Source: Hymenobacter sp. BT559 (GTDB lineage: Bacteria > Bacteroidota > Bacteroidia > Cytophagales > Hymenobacteraceae). From it: a stretch of DNA of 64,000 nt. Below, one piece after another: positions 54,296-64,000 of this stretch. The position numbers and the translations under genes were made by a program. Location: the NCBI RefSeq assembly GCF_017571525.1, contig NZ_JAGETY010000003.1, forward strand, positions 186,001 to 250,000. Reading direction: 5' to 3'. The notes under the pieces were generated by a model, which was not told the DNA's origin, searched no databases, and worked only from the letters and a program-made list of their open reading frames with translations. Within the stretch, counting starts at the first letter, position 1, and each line of letters begins with the position of its first letter.

Positions 54296-54928
54296 ATGCG
54301 CCTACTTCCGCTTTTTCCGCTCAACCTGGTCGCTTTCCCAGGTGAGAAACTGAATCTTCATATTTTTGAGCCCCGCTACCGCCAGCTCGTGCGCGACTGC
54401 CTGGGCGAGGGCCTTACCTTCGGCATCCCGCCCTTCCTCGATAATGCCGTGCAGGAGTTGGGCACCGAGATGCGCCTGCTGAGCATAGAAAAAACTCACC
54501 CCGGCGGCGAGATGGACATTCGCACCGAGGCCATCAGGGTGTTTCGGGTTGAGAAGTTTTTTCGCCAGGCGCCGGGCAAGCTTTACGCCGCCGGCCAGGT
54601 CGAAGACGTGGTGCAGGATGAAGAAGCCGACCCGGCCCTGCGCGAGGTGATAACCCGGCAGGTGCGCCAGCTCTACGAGGCGCTGGGCCTCCGTAAGCTG
54701 CTGCTGCAGCTCGACCCCAAGTTTCGCATTTTCGACGTGGCCCACCACATTGGCCTCAGCACCGAGCAGGAATACCAGCTGCTGGGCACCACTGCCGAGC
54801 AAGAGCGCCAGGAGCTGGTGCGCGAGCACCTCGAGCGCCTGCTGCCGGCCGTGCTCGAAGCCGAGCGCCTCAAGGAACGCGTGAAGCAAAACGGCCATTT
54901 CAAGCACCTGCTGCCGCCGCAATTTTAG
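54296..54928 (+). CDS. Lon substrate-binding (LON N-terminal) domain protein
   Basis: A 210-residue stand-alone LON N-terminal domain protein, without the ATPase and protease domains of Lon. The N terminus MRLLPLFPLNLVAFPGEKLN followed by LHIFEPRYRQLVRDCLGEG is typical, and GEMDIRTEAIRVFRVEKF continues the PUA-like fold. A helical C-terminal part (about 115-210) completes it. Such proteins are suggested to bind substrates or cereblon-like ligands; a bacterial role is not established. ATG 54296 is chosen over the frame opening at 54239. Confidence 0.88.
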   Translation: MRLLPLFPLNLVAFPGEKLNLHIFEPRYRQLVRDCLGEGLTFGIPPFLDNAVQELGTEMRLLSIEKTHPGGEMDIRTEAIRVFRVEKFFRQAPGKLYAAGQVEDVVQDEEADPALREVITRQVRQLYEALGLRKLLLQLDPKFRIFDVAHHIGLSTEQEYQLLGTTAEQERQELVREHLERLLPAVLEAERLKERVKQNGHFKHLLPPQF

Positions 54929-55081
54929 GGCCTAAAACACTGACGAGGGAGACTCGAAAGCAACAGTTTATTCCTCAAACTCAACGACAAGCTAAATCGC
55001 CAGCGCCTGCGTACCTTGCTGTGCGTCCAGCTCAGGGGCGCGAAATCGTTGTCGTCTATCTTCCTCCCAATCAGTTTTTTT

Positions 55082-58078
55082 ATGAAAAATCTTTCCTCTG
55101 TTACTACCATGGGGCGCCGGTTGCCGCAGCTCGCGCTGGCGCTAGGGTTGCTGGCGGGCCCGGCCCAGGTGTGGGCCCAGGCGCCTACCCTGGTGTATGC
55201 CACGGGCCTCACTACACAGGCGCTTCCTGCCAACGTGCTAGGCCCCAATCCCATTGCGGCCAATACCCCGCTGATAGCGCAGATTAATCCGACCACGCAG
55301 TCTTACGTGACTAACTCGGCGGTAGTAGTTACGGGGCTTACGCCGGGCCAGCAAATTGTGGGTATCGACGGCCGGCCGGCTACCGGGCAGCTTTACGCAC
55401 TCGGCTACAACAATACCACCCAGGCTGCCCGCCTCTACCTGCTTGACCCTACTACGGGGGTGGCCACACCGGTGCCCGGCTCCAGCGAGATTACACTCAA
55501 CCTGGTGGATGCCAACCGCGCCAACACGCGCGGCTTCATTCCTACTGTGGGCTTCGACTTCAACCCGCGCCTGGACCGCATCCGGGTAGTGGCACCCAAC
55601 GGCACCAACTACCGCCTTAACCCTAATAACGGCGCCTTGGTCGCCACTGATGGTACCTTAACCTACGCCGCGAGCAGCTTGGTCACACCAGGCCGCGTGC
55701 CCTACATTGGCACGGCGGCCTATACCAACTCGGCGCTGGGCGTGATGGGCACCACGCTCTACGACATCGACGTGGCGAACACGAACGCTCTACTCTCAAT
55801 TCAGGCCCCGCCCAACGCCGGTACGCTCAATGGAGTGGCCCCCGTCACGTTTCAAACCAACGGCGACCCTGCTTTTTATCCACTTACCTCGCCTACTATC
55901 GGGCTGGACCTGGATATTTTCTACGACCGGACTAACAAGAATAACCTGGCCTATTTGATTGAGGCACGCTATTCGGACTCCAAAAATACGGACATTAATA
56001 ACGGCAGCTTCTACAACCAACTAGCCACTAACTTTTGGGCTTTAGATTTGGCGACGGGCAAGGCGGTCGGGCGCAACATTGTGGGCCAAGTGCCTGGCTT
56101 TTTTTCCAATATCGCGGTGATGCCCGTCATGCCCAAGACATGGACCGGCCTAGTAAGCACGGACTGGGGCAACGGCAGCAACTGGTACCCGGTGGGCGTG
56201 CCCACCAGCACCGACGACGTGGTGATTCCGGGCAGCGGCTCGTTCGTGGCCATTGCTAACGTGACGGTGAGCAACCAGCCCGTGGTGAGCAATACCCAAC
56301 AGGCGGCTTCCGTCAACCTCGTCAACGGGGCCGTGCTTACCACGGCCGACGGCGGCGTGCTGAACGTGAGCGGCGACTTTGTGAACAACGACAGCCAGGT
56401 GGCCGGGAGCGGCACCGGTACGGTAGCGCTGGTAGGGGGTAGCCCGCAAGACATCGGCGGCAATATGGCCACCCGCTTTCAGAACCTGCGCGTGGGCACC
56501 GGCACTACGGCCAGTACCTCGGCCGATGTGTCCATCGGGCGCTCGGTGATGGCCTCAGGCAGCCTGGCCATCGGCGCGGGCCAGTCCTTTACGCTGCTCA
56601 GCGATGCCAACGGCACGGCCTATGCAGTGAACAACGGCAGCGGCCTCATCACCGGCACGGCCACGGTGCAGCGCTACATCACCCCCACCAACCCGGGACC
56701 GGGCTACCGCCACTACAGTACGCCGGTGAGCGGCAACACGGTGGCCGACTTCGCCACGGCTAGCTATTCGCCGGTGGTAAACCCGGCCTACAACAGCAGC
56801 AATACGCCGCGCCAGGTGAGCCCCTACCCCACGGTGTTTTACTACGACCAGTCGCGGCTGGCTACCAGCAATGCCTCCTACGCGGTAGGCGATTTTGACA
56901 ACGGCTTCCTCTCGCCGGGCGACCTCACCGATGCGCTCACCATCGGCCAAGGCTATACGGTGAACATCGGCGGCAGCGAGCTGGTCGACTTTCAAGGCAC
57001 CCTCAACCAGGCCAGCAGCTATGCGCGCACCGGCCTGGTGCGGGGCGCACAGGCTAGCGCCGGCTATCAGCTGCTGGGCAACCCCTATCCCGGAGCCATC
57101 AGCTACGACGCCCTAATTGCCAGCTCGACGGGCATGGAAAGCGCGCTGTACGTGTACAAGAGCACCGGGCAGTATGCGGGTACGTATACCACCTACGTGC
57201 CCGGCGGCCCCACCAACGGCGGGCCGGGTGTGAGCGCCAACGGCGGTACCAGCAATATCCCGCTCAGCCAGGGCTTCTTTATGCGCACGGCAGTGGGCCA
57301 GACCGGCAGCGTGACCTTTACGGCGGCTGCCCGCACCAATGCGCCCGAAACGGCTAAGTTTGAGCGCACGGCGGCCGACTCCCGCCCCACCCTGGCCCTG
57401 ACTCTGCGCAACGCCAGCCTCGCCAACCAGACGCGGGTGTACTTCGACGAGCATGCCACTCCGGCCTTCGATGCCCAGTACGACGCGCATTACCTGCCTG
57501 CTACCCACGGCCTCGACCTGGCCAGCGACATCAGCACCGAGGCGCTGGCCATCAACGCCCTGCCTGCGCTGGCCAGTGCCGTAACCGTGCCCCTGCGCCT
57601 GCACGCGCCAGCGGCCGGCGCCTACACGCTGGCCGTAGATGAGCTCGCCAACCTGCCCGCCGGCTTCCGCGCCTACCTGCGCGATGCCACCGCCGGCACC
57701 TACACCGACCTCACGACCACACCCAGCGTGAGCCTCACCCTGAGCGCGACCGACCCGGCCACCGGCCGCTATGCCCTCGTGTTTAGTGCCAATGCGCCGC
57801 TGGCTACGGCCTCGGCTGCGCTGTCGGCCCAGGCGGGGCTTTACCCTAGCCCGGCCCACGGCACCGCCACGCTGGTATTGCCGCTGGCCCTGCGCGGCAG
57901 CAGCGCCAGCACCGTGCAGGTGCTCAACACGCTCGGCCAGGTAGTGCTGACCAAAACACTGGCCGCCGGCGCTGCCCCCAACGTGGAGCTACCCCTCTCG
58001 GGCCTGGCCACCGGCATCTACACCGTGCGGGCCACCACGGCCGCCGGCCTGATAGCCAAGCGCCTGGTGGTGCAGTAG
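55082..58078 (+). CDS. Secreted DUF4394 protein with type IX secretion C-terminal domain
   Basis: A 998-residue secreted protein. A signal peptide (about 1-33, ending VWAQ) is followed by a DUF4394 beta-propeller-like domain (about 35-340: LGYNNTTQAARLYLLDPTTG, FIPTVGFDFNPRLDRIRVVA). A beta-rich repeat region follows (about 350-900), and a terminal T9SS type A sorting domain (about 920-998), marked by LYPSPAHGTATLVL, VQVLNTLGQVVLTKTL and LATGIYTVRATTAAG. It should cross the outer membrane by the type IX system and be attached to or released from the surface. The ligand is unknown. Confidence 0.9.
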   Translation: MKNLSSVTTMGRRLPQLALALGLLAGPAQVWAQAPTLVYATGLTTQALPANVLGPNPIAANTPLIAQINPTTQSYVTNSAVVVTGLTPGQQIVGIDGRPATGQLYALGYNNTTQAARLYLLDPTTGVATPVPGSSEITLNLVDANRANTRGFIPTVGFDFNPRLDRIRVVAPNGTNYRLNPNNGALVATDGTLTYAASSLVTPGRVPYIGTAAYTNSALGVMGTTLYDIDVANTNALLSIQAPPNAGTLNGVAPVTFQTNGDPAFYPLTSPTIGLDLDIFYDRTNKNNLAYLIEARYSDSKNTDINNGSFYNQLATNFWALDLATGKAVGRNIVGQVPGFFSNIAVMPVMPKTWTGLVSTDWGNGSNWYPVGVPTSTDDVVIPGSGSFVAIANVTVSNQPVVSNTQQAASVNLVNGAVLTTADGGVLNVSGDFVNNDSQVAGSGTGTVALVGGSPQDIGGNMATRFQNLRVGTGTTASTSADVSIGRSVMASGSLAIGAGQSFTLLSDANGTAYAVNNGSGLITGTATVQRYITPTNPGPGYRHYSTPVSGNTVADFATASYSPVVNPAYNSSNTPRQVSPYPTVFYYDQSRLATSNASYAVGDFDNGFLSPGDLTDALTIGQGYTVNIGGSELVDFQGTLNQASSYARTGLVRGAQASAGYQLLGNPYPGAISYDALIASSTGMESALYVYKSTGQYAGTYTTYVPGGPTNGGPGVSANGGTSNIPLSQGFFMRTAVGQTGSVTFTAAARTNAPETAKFERTAADSRPTLALTLRNASLANQTRVYFDEHATPAFDAQYDAHYLPATHGLDLASDISTEALAINALPALASAVTVPLRLHAPAAGAYTLAVDELANLPAGFRAYLRDATAGTYTDLTTTPSVSLTLSATDPATGRYALVFSANAPLATASAALSAQAGLYPSPAHGTATLVLPLALRGSSASTVQVLNTLGQVVLTKTLAAGAAPNVELPLSGLATGIYTVRATTAAGLIAKRLVVQ

Positions 58079-58105
58079 CCTACCCGCCGGGCTAGCCCCA
58101 CTCAC

Positions 58106-58148
58106 AGCCAAAAGGCCCCGCCGGAGTTTCCGGCGGGGCCTTTTGGCT
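58106..58148. terminator. Bidirectional terminator
   Basis: A perfect 19-bp stem, AGCCAAAAGGCCCCGCCGG (58106-58124) with 58130-58148, has a 5-base loop. The AAAA and TTTT tracts lie within the stem, serving the T9SS cargo gene and the convergent XrtX-associated gene. Confidence 0.88.
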
Positions 58149-58218
58149 GGTTAAATACACCTGCTGCTGGCCGACAGCCATACCCTTGCGGCCAGGCCTG
58201 GCGCGTTGGTTGAGCTGC

Positions 58219-58713
58219 TTAACTGAGCCCTCGTTTGGTACCGGGCCACAGCACCGGCAGCAGGACCATCACCGGCAGCGGCGACACAACAAAGTCGATG
58301 ATGCGGCGGCTCAGCTTGAGGGCCCAGTCCGGGTTGCCACCCAGCCGCCCGCCCAGCATCAGCACCACGTAGAGCCCCAGCAGCCCCAGGTAGACCTGCG
58401 CGGCCCAGCGGGTGCGGCGGCCATCGCGCAGCAGCACATGCAGCAGCAGCAGGCTCAGGCCCACGTACAGCAGCGCGTAGGTGGCCACGGCCGGCAGGCT
58501 GCGCGTCGTGACGAGATGGCTGGTGCCTTGCTGCCACCGGGCCAGCGCCGGGCCTAGCCCCAGCCCCTCAAAAGCGACCTGCCAGGCCCTGGTAAGCGCC
58601 GCAAAAATGGCCTCCGACTCGATACCTAGCAGAAATAACCCTAGTGCCAGCCCCCCGGCCAGCAGCCAGCGAGCGGGCGTCAGGGGCGGCACGGCCTTGG
58701 AAAGCGGGCTCAT
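58219..58713 (-). CDS. XrtX-associated integral membrane protein
   Basis: A 164-residue protein with about four membrane helices (LLAGGLALGLFLLG near the N terminus, then a long soluble loop near LGPALARWQQGTS, then YALLYVGLSLLLLHVLL, VYLGLLGLYVVLML and VVSPLPVMVLLPVLW). Its ATG overlaps the TGA of the exosortase gene (ATGA), so the two are translated together. I recognise the pair as the exosortase X arrangement of Hymenobacter-like genomes; the partner's function is unknown. Confidence 0.8.
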   Translation of the reverse strand: MSPLSKAVPPLTPARWLLAGGLALGLFLLGIESEAIFAALTRAWQVAFEGLGLGPALARWQQGTSHLVTTRSLPAVATYALLYVGLSLLLLHVLLRDGRRTRWAAQVYLGLLGLYVVLMLGGRLGGNPDWALKLSRRIIDFVVSPLPVMVLLPVLWPGTKRGLS

Positions 58714-59255
58714 GCGGCGTCGGTGAGGTTTCCGTAGCGGCGTACCCACTGCACCCAGAGCAGGCAAATGAAGGCGTAGACGACGAAGCTAAAAGTATAG
58801 TGGTGGTTGAAATCAACCGACTGGTGCGCGTAGTGCTGGTTGAGGGCTAGCGCTCCTACCCGCACGATATTAAGTAGATACAGCGCCACAATACCCCCCG
58901 GAATAAACCACAGCTTGGGCCGTGCCGGCGCCGGAAAGGCCACGATAAATCCCGCAAACAGAGCATAAAGCACCAGTCCATCGCAGGGAGCCCCCACTAT
59001 CACGGCCGGCCGGTTGTTCATGAGCAGCAGCGACGAGGCTGCACTGGCCGCGAAGCCCAGTACCCGTAGCAGGCCCGCGCTGGCCGCCGCGATATTGGTC
59101 GCAAGCCAGGTATCGAGCCGGCCATCGGGCCCGATAAACCCTTCATAGCCAATGAGCCAGCCCAGATACAAGGCAGCGGCCACAAGCAAAAACCGCCAGC
59201 GCGGGGCTAGCCGGGCCCACCACGAGCCAGGGGACGAGGGTACAGTTGGAAGCAT
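58710..59255 (-). CDS. xrtX: Exosortase family protein (XrtX type)
   Basis: A 181-residue membrane transpeptidase-like protein of the exosortase/archaeosortase family. Using the upstream GTG numbering, the proposed catalytic Cys is residue 93 (GAPCDGLVLYALFAGF), the Arg is 134 (LLNIVRVGALAL), and the His is 153 or 154 (DFNHHYTFSFVVYAF). All three are present in the family spacing. Such enzymes process proteins with a C-terminal sorting tail. No substrate with a PEP-CTERM-like tail is seen nearby. The ATG at 59255 directly follows a -7 box; the GTG at 59261 overlaps that box. Confidence 0.85.
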   Translation of the reverse strand: MLPTVPSSPGSWWARLAPRWRFLLVAAALYLGWLIGYEGFIGPDGRLDTWLATNIAAASAGLLRVLGFAASAASSLLLMNNRPAVIVGAPCDGLVLYALFAGFIVAFPAPARPKLWFIPGGIVALYLLNIVRVGALALNQHYAHQSVDFNHHYTFSFVVYAFICLLWVQWVRRYGNLTDAA

Positions 59256-59260
59256 AGGCA

Positions 59261-59268
59261 CAAATATA
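59261..59268 (-). promoter_or_regulatory. -7 promoter box at the start of xrtX
   Basis: On the minus strand this reads TATATTTG, an exact TAnnTTTG match. It ends six bases before the ATG at 59255, so the transcript would have almost no leader. Confidence 0.55.
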
Positions 59269-59300
59269 TCCGGCGCGGGCCTAGCTACCGCGGCCCCGCG

Positions 59301-60116
59301 CTAGGGATGCAGGCCGTCGGGCACACCCTGCGGATAAACCTGCTGAATATCCTTTTGCAGCTCCTCAATGCGATTGCCGGGGTTGGGGTGCGTGCTCAAA
59401 AATTCGGGCGGGTTGTTGCCGCCAGCTTCCTTTTCGAGCATCTGCATCACGTTTATCATAGCGTGAGGGTCGTAGCCGGCCTTAGGCGTAAACTCAACGG
59501 CAAACTTATCAGCGGCCAGCTCGTCGTTGCGGCTAAAGCGCAGGCTCACGAGCTTGGCAATCATGGCGGCGGCGGCGGCGCGCACGGCGCTGCTGCCAGG
59601 GCTGTTGGGGTCGTAGGCCGCAATGGCAGCGGCCCCGGTGAGGCCCTGCGTGAGCTGGCTCTGGGCCACCTGCTCGGCCGAGTGGCGGCCCACCACGTGG
59701 CCCACCTCGTGGGCCAGCACCCCGGCCAGCTGCGCTTCAGAAGTCAGATTTTTGAGCAGGCCCTGGGTAATGAACACCTGCCCGCCGGGCAGGGCAAAGG
59801 CGTTGATAGTCTGGTCATCGGCCAGCAAATGGAAGCGGTATTGGTACTGCGTTTTCTGGTCGAGGCCATTCGCCTGCACAATGCGCTGGCCCACCTGCTG
59901 CACGGCGGCGGTGGCGCGCGGGTCGCGGCTTTCGCCGCCGTACTGCTGCTCCATTTCGGGGGCAGCCTGCACGCCCAGGGCAATCTCCTGGTCGGCCGTC
60001 ATATTCACGTGCTGCTTTTCGCCCGTCACGGGATTAGTCGAGGTGTTGAAGAAATAGCCCAGCAGCGTGACGACTGCGATAACAAGGCCAATAATAACGC
60101 GAAGATTCAGGCGCAT
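59301..60116 (-). CDS. M48-family zinc metallopeptidase
   Basis: A 271-residue membrane-anchored or exported protease. One N-terminal hydrophobic segment (about 5-23) precedes the M48 domain. The zinc motif HEVGH occupies 136-140, and the third ligand Glu199 lies in RNDELAADKFAVEF. INAFALPGGQVFITQGLL and FLSTHPNPGNRIEEL are characteristic of the Oma1/BepA/YggG group, which handles periplasmic or outer-membrane protein quality control. All catalytic residues are intact. Confidence 0.93.
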   Translation of the reverse strand: MRLNLRVIIGLVIAVVTLLGYFFNTSTNPVTGEKQHVNMTADQEIALGVQAAPEMEQQYGGESRDPRATAAVQQVGQRIVQANGLDQKTQYQYRFHLLADDQTINAFALPGGQVFITQGLLKNLTSEAQLAGVLAHEVGHVVGRHSAEQVAQSQLTQGLTGAAAIAAYDPNSPGSSAVRAAAAAMIAKLVSLRFSRNDELAADKFAVEFTPKAGYDPHAMINVMQMLEKEAGGNNPPEFLSTHPNPGNRIEELQKDIQQVYPQGVPDGLHP

Positions 60117-60309
60117 GGTTAGATGAAAAAGGAAGAGTGAGGAAGCCGGACGCTAGTCCTCCGAAACCAGGCCCGGCCGAATGGGGTCTGTAACGGGACC
60201 GGGCGGGCTAGGTTATGCCTGGGCGCTGGGGTGGCCCGGTGCAAGTCGGTTTTCAGCCCTAGCTTCGTCGCGCCAGCCCGGCCAGTTCCGCTGGGTTGTT
60301 CGCTTTCTT

Positions 60310-60720
60310 ATGGCTTTGCTTTCCTCTTTTACGCGTTCTGGGCGCCGGCTGCTGCTGGCCGCCCCGCTGCTGCTGGCCGGCTGCGGCCACGCGCTGCCCG
60401 ACATTCCGGGCTTTGCAGCGCCCGCGTGGCGCGCCGACCGCTATGCCTGCGCCGGGCGCCGCGCGGCCCTGCTGCCGCCGCTGCTGGCCGCCCGCCCCCG
60501 CCTCTACGAGGCCCGCGCCAACGACGTAACCGCCCTGCTAGGCCCACCCGATGAGGAAGAGCTGCTCGCTAATACGGAGAAGGCCTACCATTATTACCTG
60601 GTGCCCGGCCCGCAGTGCGGCCCCCGCCGCCCCCACACCGCCGGCCCACGCCTGCGCATCCTCTTCGGCCCACTCGGCACCGTCACGGAGGTGCAGGCCG
60701 ACCCCGTGCCGCTGCCCTAG
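60310..60720 (+). CDS. Small lipoprotein, SmpA/BamE-like fold possible
   Basis: A 136-residue protein with a lipoprotein signal (GRRLLLAAPLLLAGC, Cys near residue 24). The mature part contains ANDVTALLGPPDEEELLANT and LRILFGPLGTVTEVQ, a pattern like the SmpA/OmlA (BamE) fold in which a helix is followed by a structure-and-change strand pair. This is a weak match and BamE function is not claimed. ATG 60310 is chosen over the frame opening at 60181, whose N terminus is not signal-like. Confidence 0.65.
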   Translation: MALLSSFTRSGRRLLLAAPLLLAGCGHALPDIPGFAAPAWRADRYACAGRRAALLPPLLAARPRLYEARANDVTALLGPPDEEELLANTEKAYHYYLVPGPQCGPRRPHTAGPRLRILFGPLGTVTEVQADPVPLP

Positions 60721-60728
60721 CGCCTAAA

Positions 60729-60774
60729 GGCGGCCAGTAGCGCTAGGGCTCATTTGCTAGCCCTGCTGGCCGCC
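60729..60774. terminator. Hairpin between lipoprotein gene and rsmE
   Basis: GGCGGCCAG (60729-60737) pairs with CTGGCCGCC (60766-60774). An inner stem pairs AGGGCT (60745-60750) with AGCCCT (60759-60764). A short T run follows at 60791. It may terminate the lipoprotein transcript or be a REP-like repeat, as it contains CCAGTAGCG. Confidence 0.5.
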
Positions 60775-60806
60775 AGCCTACCTTCGCGGCCTTTTTGCCC
60801 CTGCTC

Positions 60807-61514
60807 ATGCTCACCTGCTTCGCCCCCGACCTCCACCCCGACCAGCCCACCTACACGCTCTCTGAGGAAGAAAGCAAGCACGCCGTGCGCGTGCTGCGGC
60901 TAGCTCCCGGCGCGCCCGTGCTGCTCGTAGACGGGCACGGCACCCTAGCCAGCACTACCGTGCAGGACGCCAACCCCAAGCGTTGCACCCTAGCCATCAC
61001 CAGCCACGAGTTCATCGTGCCCCGCGCCACCTACACCCACGTAGCCGTGGCCCCCACCAAAAACCTCGACCGCATGGAATGGCTCGTCGAAAAGGCCGTG
61101 GAAGTCGGCCTTGAGCGCCTCAGCTTCCTGCGCTGCGCCCGCTCCGAGCGCCGCGACCTCAAGCTCGAACGCTTGGAGAAAATCGCCGTCAGCGCCCTCA
61201 AACAGAGCGGCCAGGCCTACCTGCCGCAGCTCGATGAGCTAATTGACTTCGATAAGTTTATCGCCGAAATCGACCCTAGCACCACCTTCATCGCCCACCT
61301 CGAAGCCGGCGAGCGCACGGCGCTGGCCCAGGTTATCGGGGCCGCGCCGCGCTGCTGCGTGCTCATCGGCCCCGAGGGCGACTTCTCCCCTAGCGAAATC
61401 GCGCTGGCGCTGGGCCGGGGGGTTCGGCCCGTCACGCTCGGCAGCTCGCGCCTGCGCACCGAAACGGCGGCGCTGGCGGCCGTCTTCACGGCGCAGGTGG
61501 TGCGGGAGCTTTAG
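60807..61514 (+). CDS. rsmE: 16S rRNA (uracil(1498)-N(3))-methyltransferase
   Basis: A 235-residue SPOUT methyltransferase that modifies U1498 of 16S rRNA. The N-terminal PUA-like domain shows LSEEESKHAVRVLRLAPG. The SPOUT part shows PTKNLDRMEWLVEKAVEVGL, SALKQSGQAYLPQL, VLIGPEGDFSPSEIALAL and LGSSRLRTETAALAAVF. ATG 60807 is preferred over TTG 60795. Its TAG stop overlaps the TAA of the convergent ankyrin gene within TTAG. Confidence 0.95.
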   Translation: MLTCFAPDLHPDQPTYTLSEEESKHAVRVLRLAPGAPVLLVDGHGTLASTTVQDANPKRCTLAITSHEFIVPRATYTHVAVAPTKNLDRMEWLVEKAVEVGLERLSFLRCARSERRDLKLERLEKIAVSALKQSGQAYLPQLDELIDFDKFIAEIDPSTTFIAHLEAGERTALAQVIGAAPRCCVLIGPEGDFSPSEIALALGRGVRPVTLGSSRLRTETAALAAVFTAQVVREL

Positions 61515-62008
61515 CGTAGCGTTTCCAAATCGATGCCAGCGATGGTTTCTGCTAGCTGCCTCGGCGTCCGCTGATACTTATTTAGGTTGTCAAGATTAGC
61601 ACCAGCCTGAACGTAAAGCTGAACCAGCCGCATATCACCTTTCGCGTTAAATACTGCCGTCCACAGCGGTGTGTTTCCGTGAATATCCGCGATATCTATC
61701 TGCGCGCCAGCTTCCAATAGCAGCTTAGCCCCTAATTCATTTTTTCTTTCTGCTGCACAGTGCAAGGCAGTATAGCCATCCCTGTCTTGATGATTTATAT
61801 CGGCACGATTATCAATCAGCCAAGCCAGTAAAGTATTATTAGTGTAAATAGCGGCCCATAAAAGCGCGCTTGTTGAATAACCGTCGCCAGCATCTATTCC
61901 TGTTTCAGCTAAAATCCTTTTTACCTCCTCATTATCTTGCTTTTCAATGAGGAAAGGCACCCCGTCAAGTCTGGGGTCTGATTTGCTCGGTCGTCCTGCT
62001 CTGGCCAT
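61511..62008 (-). CDS. Ankyrin-repeat protein
   Basis: A 165-residue soluble protein with three to four ankyrin repeats (about 45-160), readable as YSTSALLWAAIYTNNTLLAW, DGYTALHCAAERKNELGAKL, HGNTPLWTAVFNAKGDMRLV and a partial QRTPRQLAETI. Ankyrin repeats bind other proteins; no enzyme domain or signal peptide is present. It is clearly more AT-rich than its neighbours and lies beside the disrupted rtcB, so it may have arrived horizontally. Confidence 0.85.
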   Translation of the reverse strand: MARAGRPSKSDPRLDGVPFLIEKQDNEEVKRILAETGIDAGDGYSTSALLWAAIYTNNTLLAWLIDNRADINHQDRDGYTALHCAAERKNELGAKLLLEAGAQIDIADIHGNTPLWTAVFNAKGDMRLVQLYVQAGANLDNLNKYQRTPRQLAETIAGIDLETLR

Positions 62009-62017
62009 GATTTAAGT

Positions 62018-64000
<1,983 letters not shown>

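Overview
The window looks like chromosomal DNA of a Hymenobacter-type bacterium (Bacteroidota, Cytophagales). Support: high GC outside a few AT-rich islands; several upstream regions with the Bacteroidota -7 promoter box TAnnTTTG instead of Shine-Dalgarno sequences; a type IX secretion sorting domain; an exosortase pair of the XrtX type; a CzcA-CzcC fusion; a thioredoxin/ApbE/DUF4266/DUF3570 operon; TSP3-OmpA proteins. The genus is inferred from gene content, not from a marker gene. No rRNA, tRNA or CRISPR array was seen.

Layout. 0-4 kb: GNAT acetyltransferase, MHS-type permease, hexapeptide acetyltransferase and an AT-rich orphan gene. 4-9 kb: FAD dehydrogenase, ECF sigma factor, DoxX-like protein, CoA-binding protein, subtilisin lipoprotein. 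9-17 kb: M20 and S9 peptidases, a deformylase-like protein, and an ECF sigma / probable anti-sigma / outer-membrane barrel operon. 16.5-24.5 kb: TrmH methyltransferase divergent from and overlapping a TamA-like barrel, fused 2-oxoacid dehydrogenase E1, HemF, PAP2 phosphatase. 24.5-32 kb: riboflavin synthase, a MITE-like element, polyprenyl-phosphate sugar transferase, Pcm, thioesterase, TlpA-like protein, GatB. 32-38.7 kb: OmpA, TonB-like and SPFH proteins, then a fluoride riboswitch with a CLC-F antiporter, and an Omp85-type barrel. 38.7-43 kb: a stress cluster (SDR, OhrR, Ohr, enone-reductase-like enzyme, ABM monooxygenase, DJ-1/PfpI) ending at a perfect 76-bp palindrome. 43.5-54.2 kb: VIT1/CCC1 transporter, the ApbE operon, and a heavy-metal RND efflux operon. 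54.3-64 kb: Lon-N-like protein, a T9SS cargo, the XrtX pair, M48 protease, a small lipoprotein, RsmE, an ankyrin protein, and rtcB interrupted by an IS5-family element.

The clearest regulatory findings are the fluoride riboswitch with its promoter box immediately upstream, and a palindrome upstream of ohrR that fits an autoregulatory operator. The clearest recent event is the IS5-family insertion into rtcB: removing the element and one TA copy rejoins the frame exactly. On the sequence scale, GCTAGC and its flanking-C/G forms recur through coding and non-coding DNA, and several inverted-repeat elements are scattered between genes.
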